Made by a program: the position numbers and the translations under genes. The notes under the pieces are model-generated. The model was not told the DNA's origin and searched no databases. It worked only from the letters and a program-made list of their open reading frames with translations. From Croceitalea rosinachiae (GTDB lineage Bacteria > Bacteroidota > Bacteroidia > Flavobacteriales > Flavobacteriaceae), in contig NZ_JAVRHR010000004.1 of NCBI RefSeq assembly GCF_031846445.1, positions 24,127-88,126 on the forward strand: a DNA stretch of 64,000 nucleotides. Direction: 5' to 3'. Below, piece after piece: positions 53,026-61,085 of this stretch (position 1 is the first letter of the stretch; every line of letters starts with the position of its first letter).

Positions 53026-55238
53026 ATTTTAAAAATTTACATTCGATTTATGTAAATCGTTCATTTACAATACTCTTTGCATTGCTTTTTGCCATTGGGC
53101 TTAGGGCCCAAGATTCCATTGCCAAAAATAAATCCATAGCTGATTATCATGATCAGGCAAGGTTTTACCGTCATCAAAATAAGCTTACAGAAGCATTAAA
53201 AGCGCTAGATTTAGCAGCCAAAATAGCAGAAGAAAAAGAGAATCTAAAATCTTTATTAGATACTTTCCACAAATTTGCACTTCTCTATTTAGAGCTAGAA
53301 GATGAAGAGACCACACAATTCTATTGGGATCGTGCTTCAGTTCTGCTAAAAGATATTGAATACCCTTATGGAGATGCGGTGCATAAATATATTGATGCTA
53401 CTTTATTATTTAGATCAGGCAATAAGTTTCAGGCTAGACAAAAATTAGAAGAAGCCCGAAGCCAAAGTAATGATAAAAATCTATTGAACTATATGCTCTT
53501 ATTAGAGGCTCATATTTTTTCTGAACTTGAAAATTTTGACGAGGCCTCAAAAAATTACAATGCATTATTAGTGAATTCAGATGAAAATGAACGGGCTTTT
53601 CTAGCTACACAATCAAATTTAGGATTGGCCAAGATGTATGAAGAACAAGACAATCTTGTTGAAGGCGTGAAGCATGCAGAAGCCGCACTTGAACTTGCTG
53701 AAAAACATAATTTTTTTAGAGAAATTTTAAGGGCTAACTCTTATTTAACCACATCATATGCCACTCTCAAAAACTATGACAGAGCTTATGAAGCACAAGC
53801 TAGGTTAATCGCAATCAAAGACTCACTGTTTGGCATCGAGAAAGTCAAACTCGAGGCGAAAACTGGCAATAAAATATTGCAAAACACCCAAACAAAAACC
53901 ATTGAAGATTTACAAGCAAAAAATGAAGAACTTAGTGAATCGGCGAATAGATCAGAAATTATTGGAATATTAGCTTCCGCGTTTTTAACAATAATCTCAA
54001 TTTTGGCGGTTTCTCTTTTTAGAAACAATCAAATTAAATTAAAGACCAACGATCTTCTACAAACTAAGAATAAAGAGCTGGAAACCGCCCGTGATGCAGC
54101 CATTTCGGCTATGGAGGCGAAAACAAATTTCTTGTCTACGGTAACACATGAGCTTAGAACTCCTCTTTACGCCGTTACAGGTTTAACACACTTATTACTT
54201 GATGAAAACCCTGCAGATCATCAAAAAGAGCATCTAAAATCATTAAAATTTTCAGGTGATTATCTTTTAAATTTCATCAATGATATTTTACAAATAAATA
54301 AAATTGATGCCGATAAACTTGAACCATTGCATATAGAGTTCAAGCTCAAAAAAGTATTGACCGATGTTATTGATTCTTTACAGCAAAATGCAAAAGATAA
54401 TAACACCGAAATTATTTTGAATCATGACAGTAAGATACCGCTTCACCTTTTAGGAGATCCTTTAAAACTATCGCAGATTATAATGAATCTTGTTGGGAAT
54501 GCCCTAAAATTTACTAAAGACGGAAAGGTTGAAGTTATTACAAGGCTCAAAGAAAAAGAAGAAGATAATTTAACTGTTTATTTTGAGGTAAGTGATACTG
54601 GAATTGGCATTTCTGAAGAACAGCAGAAAAATATATTTGATAGTTTTGAACAGGGGTCCGTTCAAATAAATAGAGAGTATGGTGGCACAGGATTAGGACT
54701 TACTATTGTAAAAAGCCTATTAGGTCTTTTTGATAGTAAAATACATTTAAAGAGTAAATTTGGTGAAGGAAGTTCTTTCTTTTTTGAATTAGAGTTAAAA
54801 TCAGATGAGAATTCTCTTGAAGAAGTACCATTTGAATTAACTGTAGAAGATTTTGATTTTGAAGGCTTACATCTTCTAATAGTTGAAGACAATAAAATCA
54901 ATCAGGTCATCACTAAAAAAATGCTAAATAAGAAGGGGATGTCAGCCGATATTGCCAATAACGGCAACGAAGCCATTGACGCGGCCAGCACCAAAAAATA
55001 TGATGCCATTTTGATGGATATTCATATGCCGGGAATAAGTGGCACCGAAGCGACTGTTCAAATACGAAAGTTTGACCCAGAAATACCTATTATTGCTTTG
55101 ACGGCAATTTCAATGGATGACAGTCTTGATGAATTCTATGCTGCAGGTTGCAATGCTGTAGTAACGAAACCTTTTAAACCAGAGGTCTTCTATCAAAAAA
55201 TTGGAGAAAACATCTTTAAGACTAAGATTGAGGGTTAA
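53022..55238 (+). CDS. TPR-containing hybrid histidine kinase
   Basis: 738 residues starting at TTG inside the gap stop codon. A signal/anchor (about 8-28), a TPR sensor region (about 35-285; YHDQARFYRHQNKLTEALKA, SKNYNALL), a coiled coil and a membrane helix (about 308-330, IIGILASAFLTIISILAVSL). Then HisKA with His in LSTVTHELRTPLYAVTG (about residue 377), HATPase (NLVGNALKFTKDG, GTGLGLTIVKS) and a receiver (about 615-730) with LLIVEDNKINQ and Asp in ILMDIHMPG. The periplasmic TPRs suggest a protein or peptide signal. Phosphorelay partner unknown. Confidence 0.9.
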   Translation: MNFKNLHSIYVNRSFTILFALLFAIGLRAQDSIAKNKSIADYHDQARFYRHQNKLTEALKALDLAAKIAEEKENLKSLLDTFHKFALLYLELEDEETTQFYWDRASVLLKDIEYPYGDAVHKYIDATLLFRSGNKFQARQKLEEARSQSNDKNLLNYMLLLEAHIFSELENFDEASKNYNALLVNSDENERAFLATQSNLGLAKMYEEQDNLVEGVKHAEAALELAEKHNFFREILRANSYLTTSYATLKNYDRAYEAQARLIAIKDSLFGIEKVKLEAKTGNKILQNTQTKTIEDLQAKNEELSESANRSEIIGILASAFLTIISILAVSLFRNNQIKLKTNDLLQTKNKELETARDAAISAMEAKTNFLSTVTHELRTPLYAVTGLTHLLLDENPADHQKEHLKSLKFSGDYLLNFINDILQINKIDADKLEPLHIEFKLKKVLTDVIDSLQQNAKDNNTEIILNHDSKIPLHLLGDPLKLSQIIMNLVGNALKFTKDGKVEVITRLKEKEEDNLTVYFEVSDTGIGISEEQQKNIFDSFEQGSVQINREYGGTGLGLTIVKSLLGLFDSKIHLKSKFGEGSSFFFELELKSDENSLEEVPFELTVEDFDFEGLHLLIVEDNKINQVITKKMLNKKGMSADIANNGNEAIDAASTKKYDAILMDIHMPGISGTEATVQIRKFDPEIPIIALTAISMDDSLDEFYAAGCNAVVTKPFKPEVFYQKIGENIFKTKIEG

Positions 55239-56229
55239 GCTTAATAACTTTCTCCAGTTCAGATTTCAAAAATAAATCACCTCCATTCAAAAATCGATGC
55301 CTTACTTCTAAATAAAAAAGGTTTTCAACCTTTCCCTCAAGACGCATAAAATCTTTTTCTGTAGTAATTATATAATCATTGTCCTTGAATTTTGAAATTT
55401 CTTTTTTAGAAAAAAAATGATGATCGCCAAATTCAAAATGTTTAAAGACAACACCAATAAATTCTAGATATTTTACAAGCGGTTTAGGGTTTGCAATACC
55501 CGTAACCAAAGAAACCTGCTTTATTTTCAAGTCTTCAAAACTCAATTCCTCAGTTTTTGATCGCAATACTTTTGCATATTCGAAAGAACTAAAAAGAATA
55601 GTCTTTTCTAAGTTCAATTGCTTGATGATTTTATTCTGCTCGTCTTTTGGCAAACTATTTGGGCACTTTGTAACGATAATGACATTTGACCTTTTAGCTT
55701 GATTTTTAGCATCTCTAAGAGTACCTGTTGGCAAAAAAACATCCTTTACAAATAGATTATCATATGCGGTTAAAAGAATATTGAAACTAGGTTTTACCTT
55801 ACGATGCTGAAAAGCATCATCTAATAGGATTAAATCAGGTTTTATACTATTTTCTAAATTCAGTATGCCATTGCATCTATTACTGTCGACGGCCAAATCA
55901 ATCTTATCGAATTTTTTGTATATCTGAAACGGTTCATCTCCCAATTTTTCAACAGTAGATTGGTCATCAGCCAATTGAAATCCTTTCGACTTTCGTCTAT
56001 ATCCACGACTCAAAACAGCAATTTTAAAATCATTTTGCAGTATGTTTATCAGATATTCTATCATTGGGGTTTTACCGGTACCTCCTACACTCAAATTACC
56101 TACGCATATAGTTAGCGTTTTGAACGATTGTGATTTGAAAAAGCCGCTGTCATACAGGTAATTGCGCATATAAATTACGATTCCATACAACAAAGAAATC
56201 GGAAAAAGTAATTTACGAAGTAGTTGCAT
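55222..56229 (-). CDS. lpxK: Tetraacyldisaccharide 4'-kinase
   Basis: 335 residues. It phosphorylates the 4' position of tetraacyldisaccharide-1-phosphate in lipid A synthesis. An N-terminal membrane-associated helix (about 5-25) is followed by the P-loop VGGTGKTP (about 48-55). LSRGYRRKSKGF near 75, LLDDAFQHRKV near 133 (the Asp-Asp/His catalytic region) are typical. It confirms a lipopolysaccharide-type outer membrane. The 3' end overlaps the convergent hybrid kinase gene by 17 bases, and the divergent Nif3-like gene starts 48 bases upstream. Confidence 0.94.
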   Translation of the reverse strand: MQLLRKLLFPISLLYGIVIYMRNYLYDSGFFKSQSFKTLTICVGNLSVGGTGKTPMIEYLINILQNDFKIAVLSRGYRRKSKGFQLADDQSTVEKLGDEPFQIYKKFDKIDLAVDSNRCNGILNLENSIKPDLILLDDAFQHRKVKPSFNILLTAYDNLFVKDVFLPTGTLRDAKNQAKRSNVIIVTKCPNSLPKDEQNKIIKQLNLEKTILFSSFEYAKVLRSKTEELSFEDLKIKQVSLVTGIANPKPLVKYLEFIGVVFKHFEFGDHHFFSKKEISKFKDNDYIITTEKDFMRLEGKVENLFYLEVRHRFLNGGDLFLKSELEKVIKLNPQS

Positions 56230-56277
56230 GAAGACGAATTTAGAATATTTTATCTTTATGGGCCTTAAAAAAAAGAA

Positions 56278-57372
56278 ATGACGGTTAAAGATATTGCTGA
56301 AATACTTGAAGAGCTAGCTCCACTTAGCTACGCAGAAGATTTTGATAATGTTGGTATACTAGTCGGAAGTCCAGACCAAACTGTTGATGGAATTTTAGTG
56401 ACGCTAGATACACTTGAAAATGTCGTAGATGAAGCGATTGAAAAAAAATGTAATTTGATTATCAGTTTTCACCCCATAATCTTTAAAGGCCTTAAAAAAC
56501 TAACCGGAAGCAATTATGTGGAGCGTGTAGTTATGAAGGCTATTGCCAACCATATCACAATTTATAGCACGCATACCGCTTTGGACAATAGCTACCAGGG
56601 TGTAAATGCAAAAATTTGTGAAGTACTTGGGATTAAAAATGGAAAAATATTAATCCCTAAAAAGAAAACTATTAAAAAACTGACTACCTATGTACCAATT
56701 CGCGAGGCAGAAAATCTAAGAAAGAAGCTTTTTGAGGTAGGCGCTGGAGCAGTAGGTAATTACAGTAATTGTAGCTTTAGTGTTGATGGCATTGGCACTT
56801 TTGAAGCGAATGAAAATGCCAATCCAGTAGTAGGGGAAATTGGTAAAACTCGATATGAAAAAGAAACACAACTGCAAATCACCTACCCCAGTGACAATGA
56901 AAATATTGTTTTAAAATCACTTTTTGAATATCATCCCTATGATGAAGTCGCCTATGAAATTATAACTCTGGAAAACATAAACCAACACTTAGGCATGGGC
57001 ATGGTAGGTGAGCTGGAAAAAGGAATGACTGAACATGATTTTTTAAAATATCTTAAGACCAAAATGAATACAAAAATAGTTCGTCATTCTGCTTTGTTAA
57101 AAAAATCGATAAAAACAGTTGCTGTATTGGGTGGCAGTGGTGCTTTTGGAATTAAAGCTGCCATTAATGCAAAGGCCGATATTTATATCACCGCAGATTT
57201 AAAATACCATGAATTTTATCAAGCTGAAAACAAGATAGTTATAGCAGATATCGGACACTTTGAAACCGAGCAGTTTACAAAAAATTTATTGGTTGACTTT
57301 CTTACAAAAAAAATTCCTAATTTTGCGATCACTTTATCAGAAAGTAATACTAATCCCATCAAGTATTTTTAA
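56278..57372 (+). CDS. Nif3-like dinuclear metal centre protein (DUF34)
   Basis: 364 residues of the NIF3/YqfO-like family with an inserted PII-like domain (about residues 128-230). Metal-binding residues: SFHPIIFKGLKK and YSTHTALDNSYQGVN (His96/Asp100 region), and DIGHFETEQF near residue 325. Forms a toroidal hexamer in studied relatives; the reaction is unknown, although GTP cyclohydrolase I type 2 has been proposed and withdrawn for some. It is four bases before the coiled-coil protein gene, and this pairing is common in bacteria. Confidence 0.92.
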   Translation: MTVKDIAEILEELAPLSYAEDFDNVGILVGSPDQTVDGILVTLDTLENVVDEAIEKKCNLIISFHPIIFKGLKKLTGSNYVERVVMKAIANHITIYSTHTALDNSYQGVNAKICEVLGIKNGKILIPKKKTIKKLTTYVPIREAENLRKKLFEVGAGAVGNYSNCSFSVDGIGTFEANENANPVVGEIGKTRYEKETQLQITYPSDNENIVLKSLFEYHPYDEVAYEIITLENINQHLGMGMVGELEKGMTEHDFLKYLKTKMNTKIVRHSALLKKSIKTVAVLGGSGAFGIKAAINAKADIYITADLKYHEFYQAENKIVIADIGHFETEQFTKNLLVDFLTKKIPNFAITLSESNTNPIKYF

Positions 57373-57375
57373 CAT

Positions 57376-58155
57376 ATGGCTACAAAAACAGAAATCACTG
57401 TAGAAGAAAAATTACGAGCACTTTATGATTTGCAATTAATTGATTCTAGAGTTGATGAAATAAGAAATGTTCGTGGAGAATTGCCCTTAGAGGTTGAGGA
57501 TTTAGAGGACGAGGTTCTTGGTCTTAAAACTAGAATGGACAAGTTAAAATCTGATGTTGAGACCATAAATTTTGAAATCACCGCCAAGAAAAACTTAATT
57601 GAAGAGTCAAAAGCCTTGATAAAAAAATATGCAGAGCAACAAAAAAATGTTCGCAATAGTAGAGAGTTTAATTCTTTAAGCAAAGAAGTGGAATTTCAAG
57701 AGTTGGAGATTCAACTTGCCGAAAAGAACATTAAAGAATTTAAAGCGCAGATTGAACAAAAGAAAGAAGTGGTTTCTAGTACAAAAGAAATTCTATCAGA
57801 ACGAGAAGCACACTTAAAGCATAAGAAGAGTGAATTAGATGCGATTCTTGCGGAGACTGAAAAAGAAGAGACAGCTTTACTAAAGAAATCCGAACAATTT
57901 GAAGATAAAATTGATGAACGTTTGGTGAAAGCCTACAAGCGTATTCGACATAACGTAAAAAATGGTTTGGCTGTTGTTCCCATTGAAAGAGGAGCTTCTG
58001 GTGGTTCTTTTTTCACAATTCCGCCACAAGTTCAGGTAGAAATTGCCTCGAGAAAGAAAATAATTACCGATGAGCATAGCGGAAGAATATTAGTTGACCC
58101 TACTTTAGCAGAAGAAGAGCAAGAAAAAATGCAAAAACTTTTTAAGAAGCTATAA
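57376..58155 (+). CDS. Coiled-coil protein of the C4 zinc-ribbon family with cysteines lost
   Basis: 259 residues. Residues about 8-185 are a long helical coiled coil (QLIDSRVDEIRNVRGELP start, then heptads). The C-terminal domain is the zinc-ribbon (zf-RING_7-like, CdsZ/YbgI-linked family): it keeps the frame of the fold with SGGSFFTIPPQVQVEI and ITDEHSGRILVD, but the four Cys expected in the C-x-x-C and C-x-x-C pairs are Ser, Ser, Asp and Ser. It has thus lost the metal site but kept the surrounding residues. Strict linkage to the Nif3-like gene suggests a joint role. Function unknown. Confidence 0.86.
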   Translation: MATKTEITVEEKLRALYDLQLIDSRVDEIRNVRGELPLEVEDLEDEVLGLKTRMDKLKSDVETINFEITAKKNLIEESKALIKKYAEQQKNVRNSREFNSLSKEVEFQELEIQLAEKNIKEFKAQIEQKKEVVSSTKEILSEREAHLKHKKSELDAILAETEKEETALLKKSEQFEDKIDERLVKAYKRIRHNVKNGLAVVPIERGASGGSFFTIPPQVQVEIASRKKIITDEHSGRILVDPTLAEEEQEKMQKLFKKL

Positions 58156-58177
58156 CGCTCTAAACTTTATATAGTTT

Positions 58178-58206
58178 AAAACCATCCAAAGCTTGGATGG
58201 TTTTTT
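58178..58206 (+). terminator. Rho-independent terminator after the coiled-coil gene
   Basis: Stem AAAACCATCCAA/TTGGATGGTTTT, twelve base pairs with a three-base loop, leads into a T-run (58201-58206). It ends the Nif3-like unit, 22 bases after its last stop. Confidence 0.88.
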
Positions 58207-58224
58207 ATTTTATAACTTTAAAGT

Positions 58225-58599
58225 ATGAAAATTTTAGTACTAATCTGCTGTATTTTAATATGTCAAAATAGCCCTGCTCAAGAATTAAAGAAATACCAGT
58301 GGAAAAATAGACTCATAGTTTTAATTGGTAATCAAAACCATCCAAAACTAAAGAATCAAGAAGCTCTTTTAAATAAAAATGAAGAAGGGTTAAAAGAACG
58401 TGATATTTTGATAATACGAACTAACGACCGGTTACTTGAACCATTTAAACTAAAAAAAAACTTTACAGGGTTACTTTTAATTGGCAAAGATGGCGGCATC
58501 AAATTAAAACAATCTTTTATAGTTCAACCTGATGAGCTTTTTGCTCTTATAGATGGAATGCCCATGCGAAGAGCTGAAATTTCAAGAAAAAAAGGTTAG
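58225..58599 (+). CDS. DUF4174 domain-containing exported protein
   Basis: 124 residues with a signal peptide (about 1-19, CQNSPAQ). The remainder is a thioredoxin-like DUF4174 domain: YQWKNRLIVLIG, the loop ERDILIIRTNDR, and GLLLIGKDGGIKLKQSFIVQPDELF, the strand/helix ending typical of the family. It lacks a CxxC motif, so it is not a classic thiol reductase. It is probably periplasmic; function unknown. TAACTTTA, one base off the -7 consensus, lies just upstream. The last four bases overlap the convergent kmo gene. Confidence 0.8.
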   Translation: MKILVLICCILICQNSPAQELKKYQWKNRLIVLIGNQNHPKLKNQEALLNKNEEGLKERDILIIRTNDRLLEPFKLKKNFTGLLLIGKDGGIKLKQSFIVQPDELFALIDGMPMRRAEISRKKG

Positions 58600-59939
58600 T
58601 TTTTTAGCAGCTCTAAAATCTTGTTCTCTACTTCTTTTGAATTCCAAATCTCTTCAATATTAGGTGTTTTCATAATTTCTTCCATGATTTTTTCTTGATT
58701 ATCACCTATTTTCAGTGCTTCTTCATAAGGCCTATCTGAAAAAGTTACCCTACTATAAACAGGCACCCATTTATCAGGGTGTCTTTTTGAAAACCACTTT
58801 TCAATTTTTTTCTGCAACAAAAAAATAGGATAAGCAGTTTTACTACTCATCTCAACAAAGTTACGATAGCTCAATTCTGCTATAGCATCAGCATTTGGCT
58901 TTCTTTTTTCTTGGTACATAGAAAAGATGGTGTCCCAGTTATCGCCATGGTTTAAAATAAGCTCATTCAATTCATAAATATCTTCAAAACCAGCATTCAT
59001 CCCCTGTCCATAAAAAGGAACAATAGCATGCGCTGAATCCCCCACAAGAGCAACTTTATTCCAATAGGTCCAAGGATAACATTTCATAGTGACCATGGCA
59101 CTTGTTGGATTTTTGAAAAAATCTTGGGTTAAATTCTCAATTTCCTTTCTAACATTGGGGAAATAGGTCTTGAAAAAATCCTTGGCCTCTTTTTTTGTGG
59201 TAATTTTTTCGAAAGATACATCTCCCTCAAATGGTAAAAATAGCGTACATGTAAAACTTCCATCAAGATTGGGCATGGCAATCAACATAAACTTGCCCCT
59301 TGGCCAAATATGAAAGGAATTTTTGTCTAGTTTATGGGTGCCATCTTCATTTGGAGGAATCGTTAATTCTTTGTATCCAACATCAATAAAATCTTGTGAA
59401 TAGTCAAACCTACTTCTGCGTTGCATCTTATGCCTGACTCGTGAAAAAGCGCCATCGCAACCAAATATCAAGTCATATTTATATTCTTTCCACTCACTTT
59501 TCTCTGTCTCACCTGTAAATACTTTGGTCTCTGGCAAATTTACATCCCATACTTTTTCATTAAACCTAAATTGAACACCTGCTTCTTCAGCAAAATCAAT
59601 CATTTTTCTATTCAGTATTCCGCGAGAGATTGACCAAATAGCCTCACCTTCTTTTCCATATTTCTGAAAATACATTGGGGTATCAATTAAATGCATGGCA
59701 CGTTTATCCAAAGGAATGGCTATTTTTTTGACTTCTTCTTCAATACCAACTACTTTGAGTGATTTCCAACCTCTATTGCTCATAGCTAGGTTAATAGACC
59801 TCCCAGAAAAATTAACAGTTCTTATATCAGGTCTTCTATCAAAAACTGTAATGTAGTGACCATGTCTTTTTAAGTAAATAGCCAATAAAGATCCCACTAG
59901 ACCAGATCCAATTATAGCAATTTGCTTTGGGGTTTGCAT
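58596..59939 (-). CDS. kmo: Kynurenine 3-monooxygenase
   Basis: 447 residues, a FAD-dependent aromatic hydroxylase. The FAD motif is IAIIGSGLVGSLLAIYLKR (about residues 7-25), SGRSINLAMSNRG (about 45-57) and the second flavin region VGDSAHAIVPFYGQGMN (about residues 301-317) are characteristic of KMO rather than other hydroxylases. The C-terminal segment has aromatic/basic patches (about 375-425). It converts kynurenine to 3-hydroxykynurenine with NADPH and O2, in Trp breakdown or NAD synthesis. No other kyn gene is adjacent. Confidence 0.9.
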   Translation of the reverse strand: MQTPKQIAIIGSGLVGSLLAIYLKRHGHYITVFDRRPDIRTVNFSGRSINLAMSNRGWKSLKVVGIEEEVKKIAIPLDKRAMHLIDTPMYFQKYGKEGEAIWSISRGILNRKMIDFAEEAGVQFRFNEKVWDVNLPETKVFTGETEKSEWKEYKYDLIFGCDGAFSRVRHKMQRRSRFDYSQDFIDVGYKELTIPPNEDGTHKLDKNSFHIWPRGKFMLIAMPNLDGSFTCTLFLPFEGDVSFEKITTKKEAKDFFKTYFPNVRKEIENLTQDFFKNPTSAMVTMKCYPWTYWNKVALVGDSAHAIVPFYGQGMNAGFEDIYELNELILNHGDNWDTIFSMYQEKRKPNADAIAELSYRNFVEMSSKTAYPIFLLQKKIEKWFSKRHPDKWVPVYSRVTFSDRPYEEALKIGDNQEKIMEEIMKTPNIEEIWNSKEVENKILELLKN

Positions 59940-60075
59940 TGTATAATAATATTAATTTCTTGAAGTAAAGACCCTAAATGTAATCAAATTCACTTAATAT
60001 GCCTGATTAACAGAACATCCAAATGCTCCATTTTTACGTATATAATTTAAACTATTCCGCGAGAGCGCCTATATA

Positions 60076-60115
60076 TAAAAAGTCCTTCACAATACATTGT
60101 GAAGGACTTTTCATT
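60076..60115 (-). terminator. Rho-independent terminator of clpP
   Basis: Sixteen-base inverted repeat AAAAGTCCTTCACAAT/ATTGTGAAGGACTTTT with a two-base centre, with T-rich flanks on both sides. It lies about 20 bases after the clpP stop (60136), and no + strand gene precedes it, so the minus-strand gene is the user. Confidence 0.85.
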
Positions 60116-60135
60116 TTTATAATTCGTTATCAAAC

Positions 60136-60684
60136 TTATTCTAAAATACCATCTACGATTCCGTACTTAACAGATTCCTCAGCTCCCATCCAATAATCAC
60201 GATCAAAATCTTTCATTACTTTTTCAAAATCTTGTCCGCAGTTATCTGCTAATATTTTAGCTCCCAATTCTTTAGTTTTAATAATTTCTTTTGCTTGAAT
60301 CTCAATATTAGAAGCTTGGCCTTGGGCACCACCGCTAGGTTGGTGAATCATTACTCTTGCATGAGGCTGTATAAAGCGTCTTCCTTTTTCTCCTACTGAA
60401 AGTAAAATAGACCCCATAGATGCAGCCAAACCTGAACAGACAGTTGAAACCGGACTTTTAATTTGCTTAATAGTATCATAAATAGCAAAACCAGAGGTAA
60501 CATATCCCCCAGGACTGTTAATAATCAATTGAATCTCTTTATTATTTTGTAAATCAAGGTATAACAATCTATCTATTACGTGTTTGGCAGAATCATCATC
60601 TACCATACCCCATAAAAAAACTTTGCGCTCTTCTAGCAATTTTTCTTGAATAGCCTCTTGTACTTTTCCTTTTTTTGAACTCAT
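60136..60684 (-). CDS. clpP: ATP-dependent Clp protease proteolytic subunit (short form)
   Basis: 182 residues, shorter than usual because the N-terminus is cut to about 15 residues. The catalytic triad Ser89 (SGLAASMGS), His114 (VMIHQPSGG) and Asp163 (DRDYWMGAEE) is intact, so it is likely active. ClpP forms a barrel fed by ClpX or ClpA. Flavobacteria often have a main clpP next to clpX; no clpX or tig is adjacent here, so this is probably a second, stand-alone ClpP. It ends at its own terminator, and has a 401-base upstream non-coding region. Confidence 0.88.
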   Translation of the reverse strand: MSSKKGKVQEAIQEKLLEERKVFLWGMVDDDSAKHVIDRLLYLDLQNNKEIQLIINSPGGYVTSGFAIYDTIKQIKSPVSTVCSGLAASMGSILLSVGEKGRRFIQPHARVMIHQPSGGAQGQASNIEIQAKEIIKTKELGAKILADNCGQDFEKVMKDFDRDYWMGAEESVKYGIVDGILE

Positions 60685-61085
60685 CTTTTCGTTTTGTTAT
60701 AGGGTATAAAATTAATCAAATAATTTATGATTTACTCGAGTAGATGAAATGCCTGGATTATAGAACACAAAAGAGTTAATCCGTTTCTTACAATCAAGAA
60801 AAACTTCAAACTTCACATACAAAACAGCCTGTTTCACAACAATTTATAAATATTGTTAAAACCCCAGCGTTCTTTTGTATTAATAGTAATTAAACGAATT
60901 TATCGTACTAACAACGTGAAATTTATGGGTTTTGCAGGTTTGGGAATACTTTTACTGCTGTAATTGATCCCAAATCATTACAACTCAAAATCTAAACTTG
61001 ACCTAAACAAATTATGACGTTAATAAGTAAGCGTCAAAAAAATACGGTCAAGCTAGATTAAAATGAATTTCAAAATCTTGACCTA
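60685..61085. other. 401-bp non-coding region between clpP and the adhesin gene
   Basis: No convincing gene. Visible elements are a ten-base palindrome TACTCGAGTA (60733-60742), an AT hairpin AACAAT/ATTGTT (60838-60857), and a repeat CTTGACC (60997-61003; 61078-61084) with one complement GGTCAAG (61047-61053). No promoter with both boxes is clear. It must hold divergent promoters for clpP and the adhesin. Confidence 0.6.
60997..61084 (+). promoter_or_regulatory. Possible alternative hairpins in the adhesin 5' region
   Basis: GGTCAAG (61047-61053) can pair with CTTGACC at 60997-61003, enclosing GACG/CGTC (61016-61036), or with CTTGACC at 61078-61084, which ends one base before the ATG at 61086. 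The second fold would hide the start region; the first would free it. The stems are only seven base pairs, so this could be chance. Confidence 0.3.
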
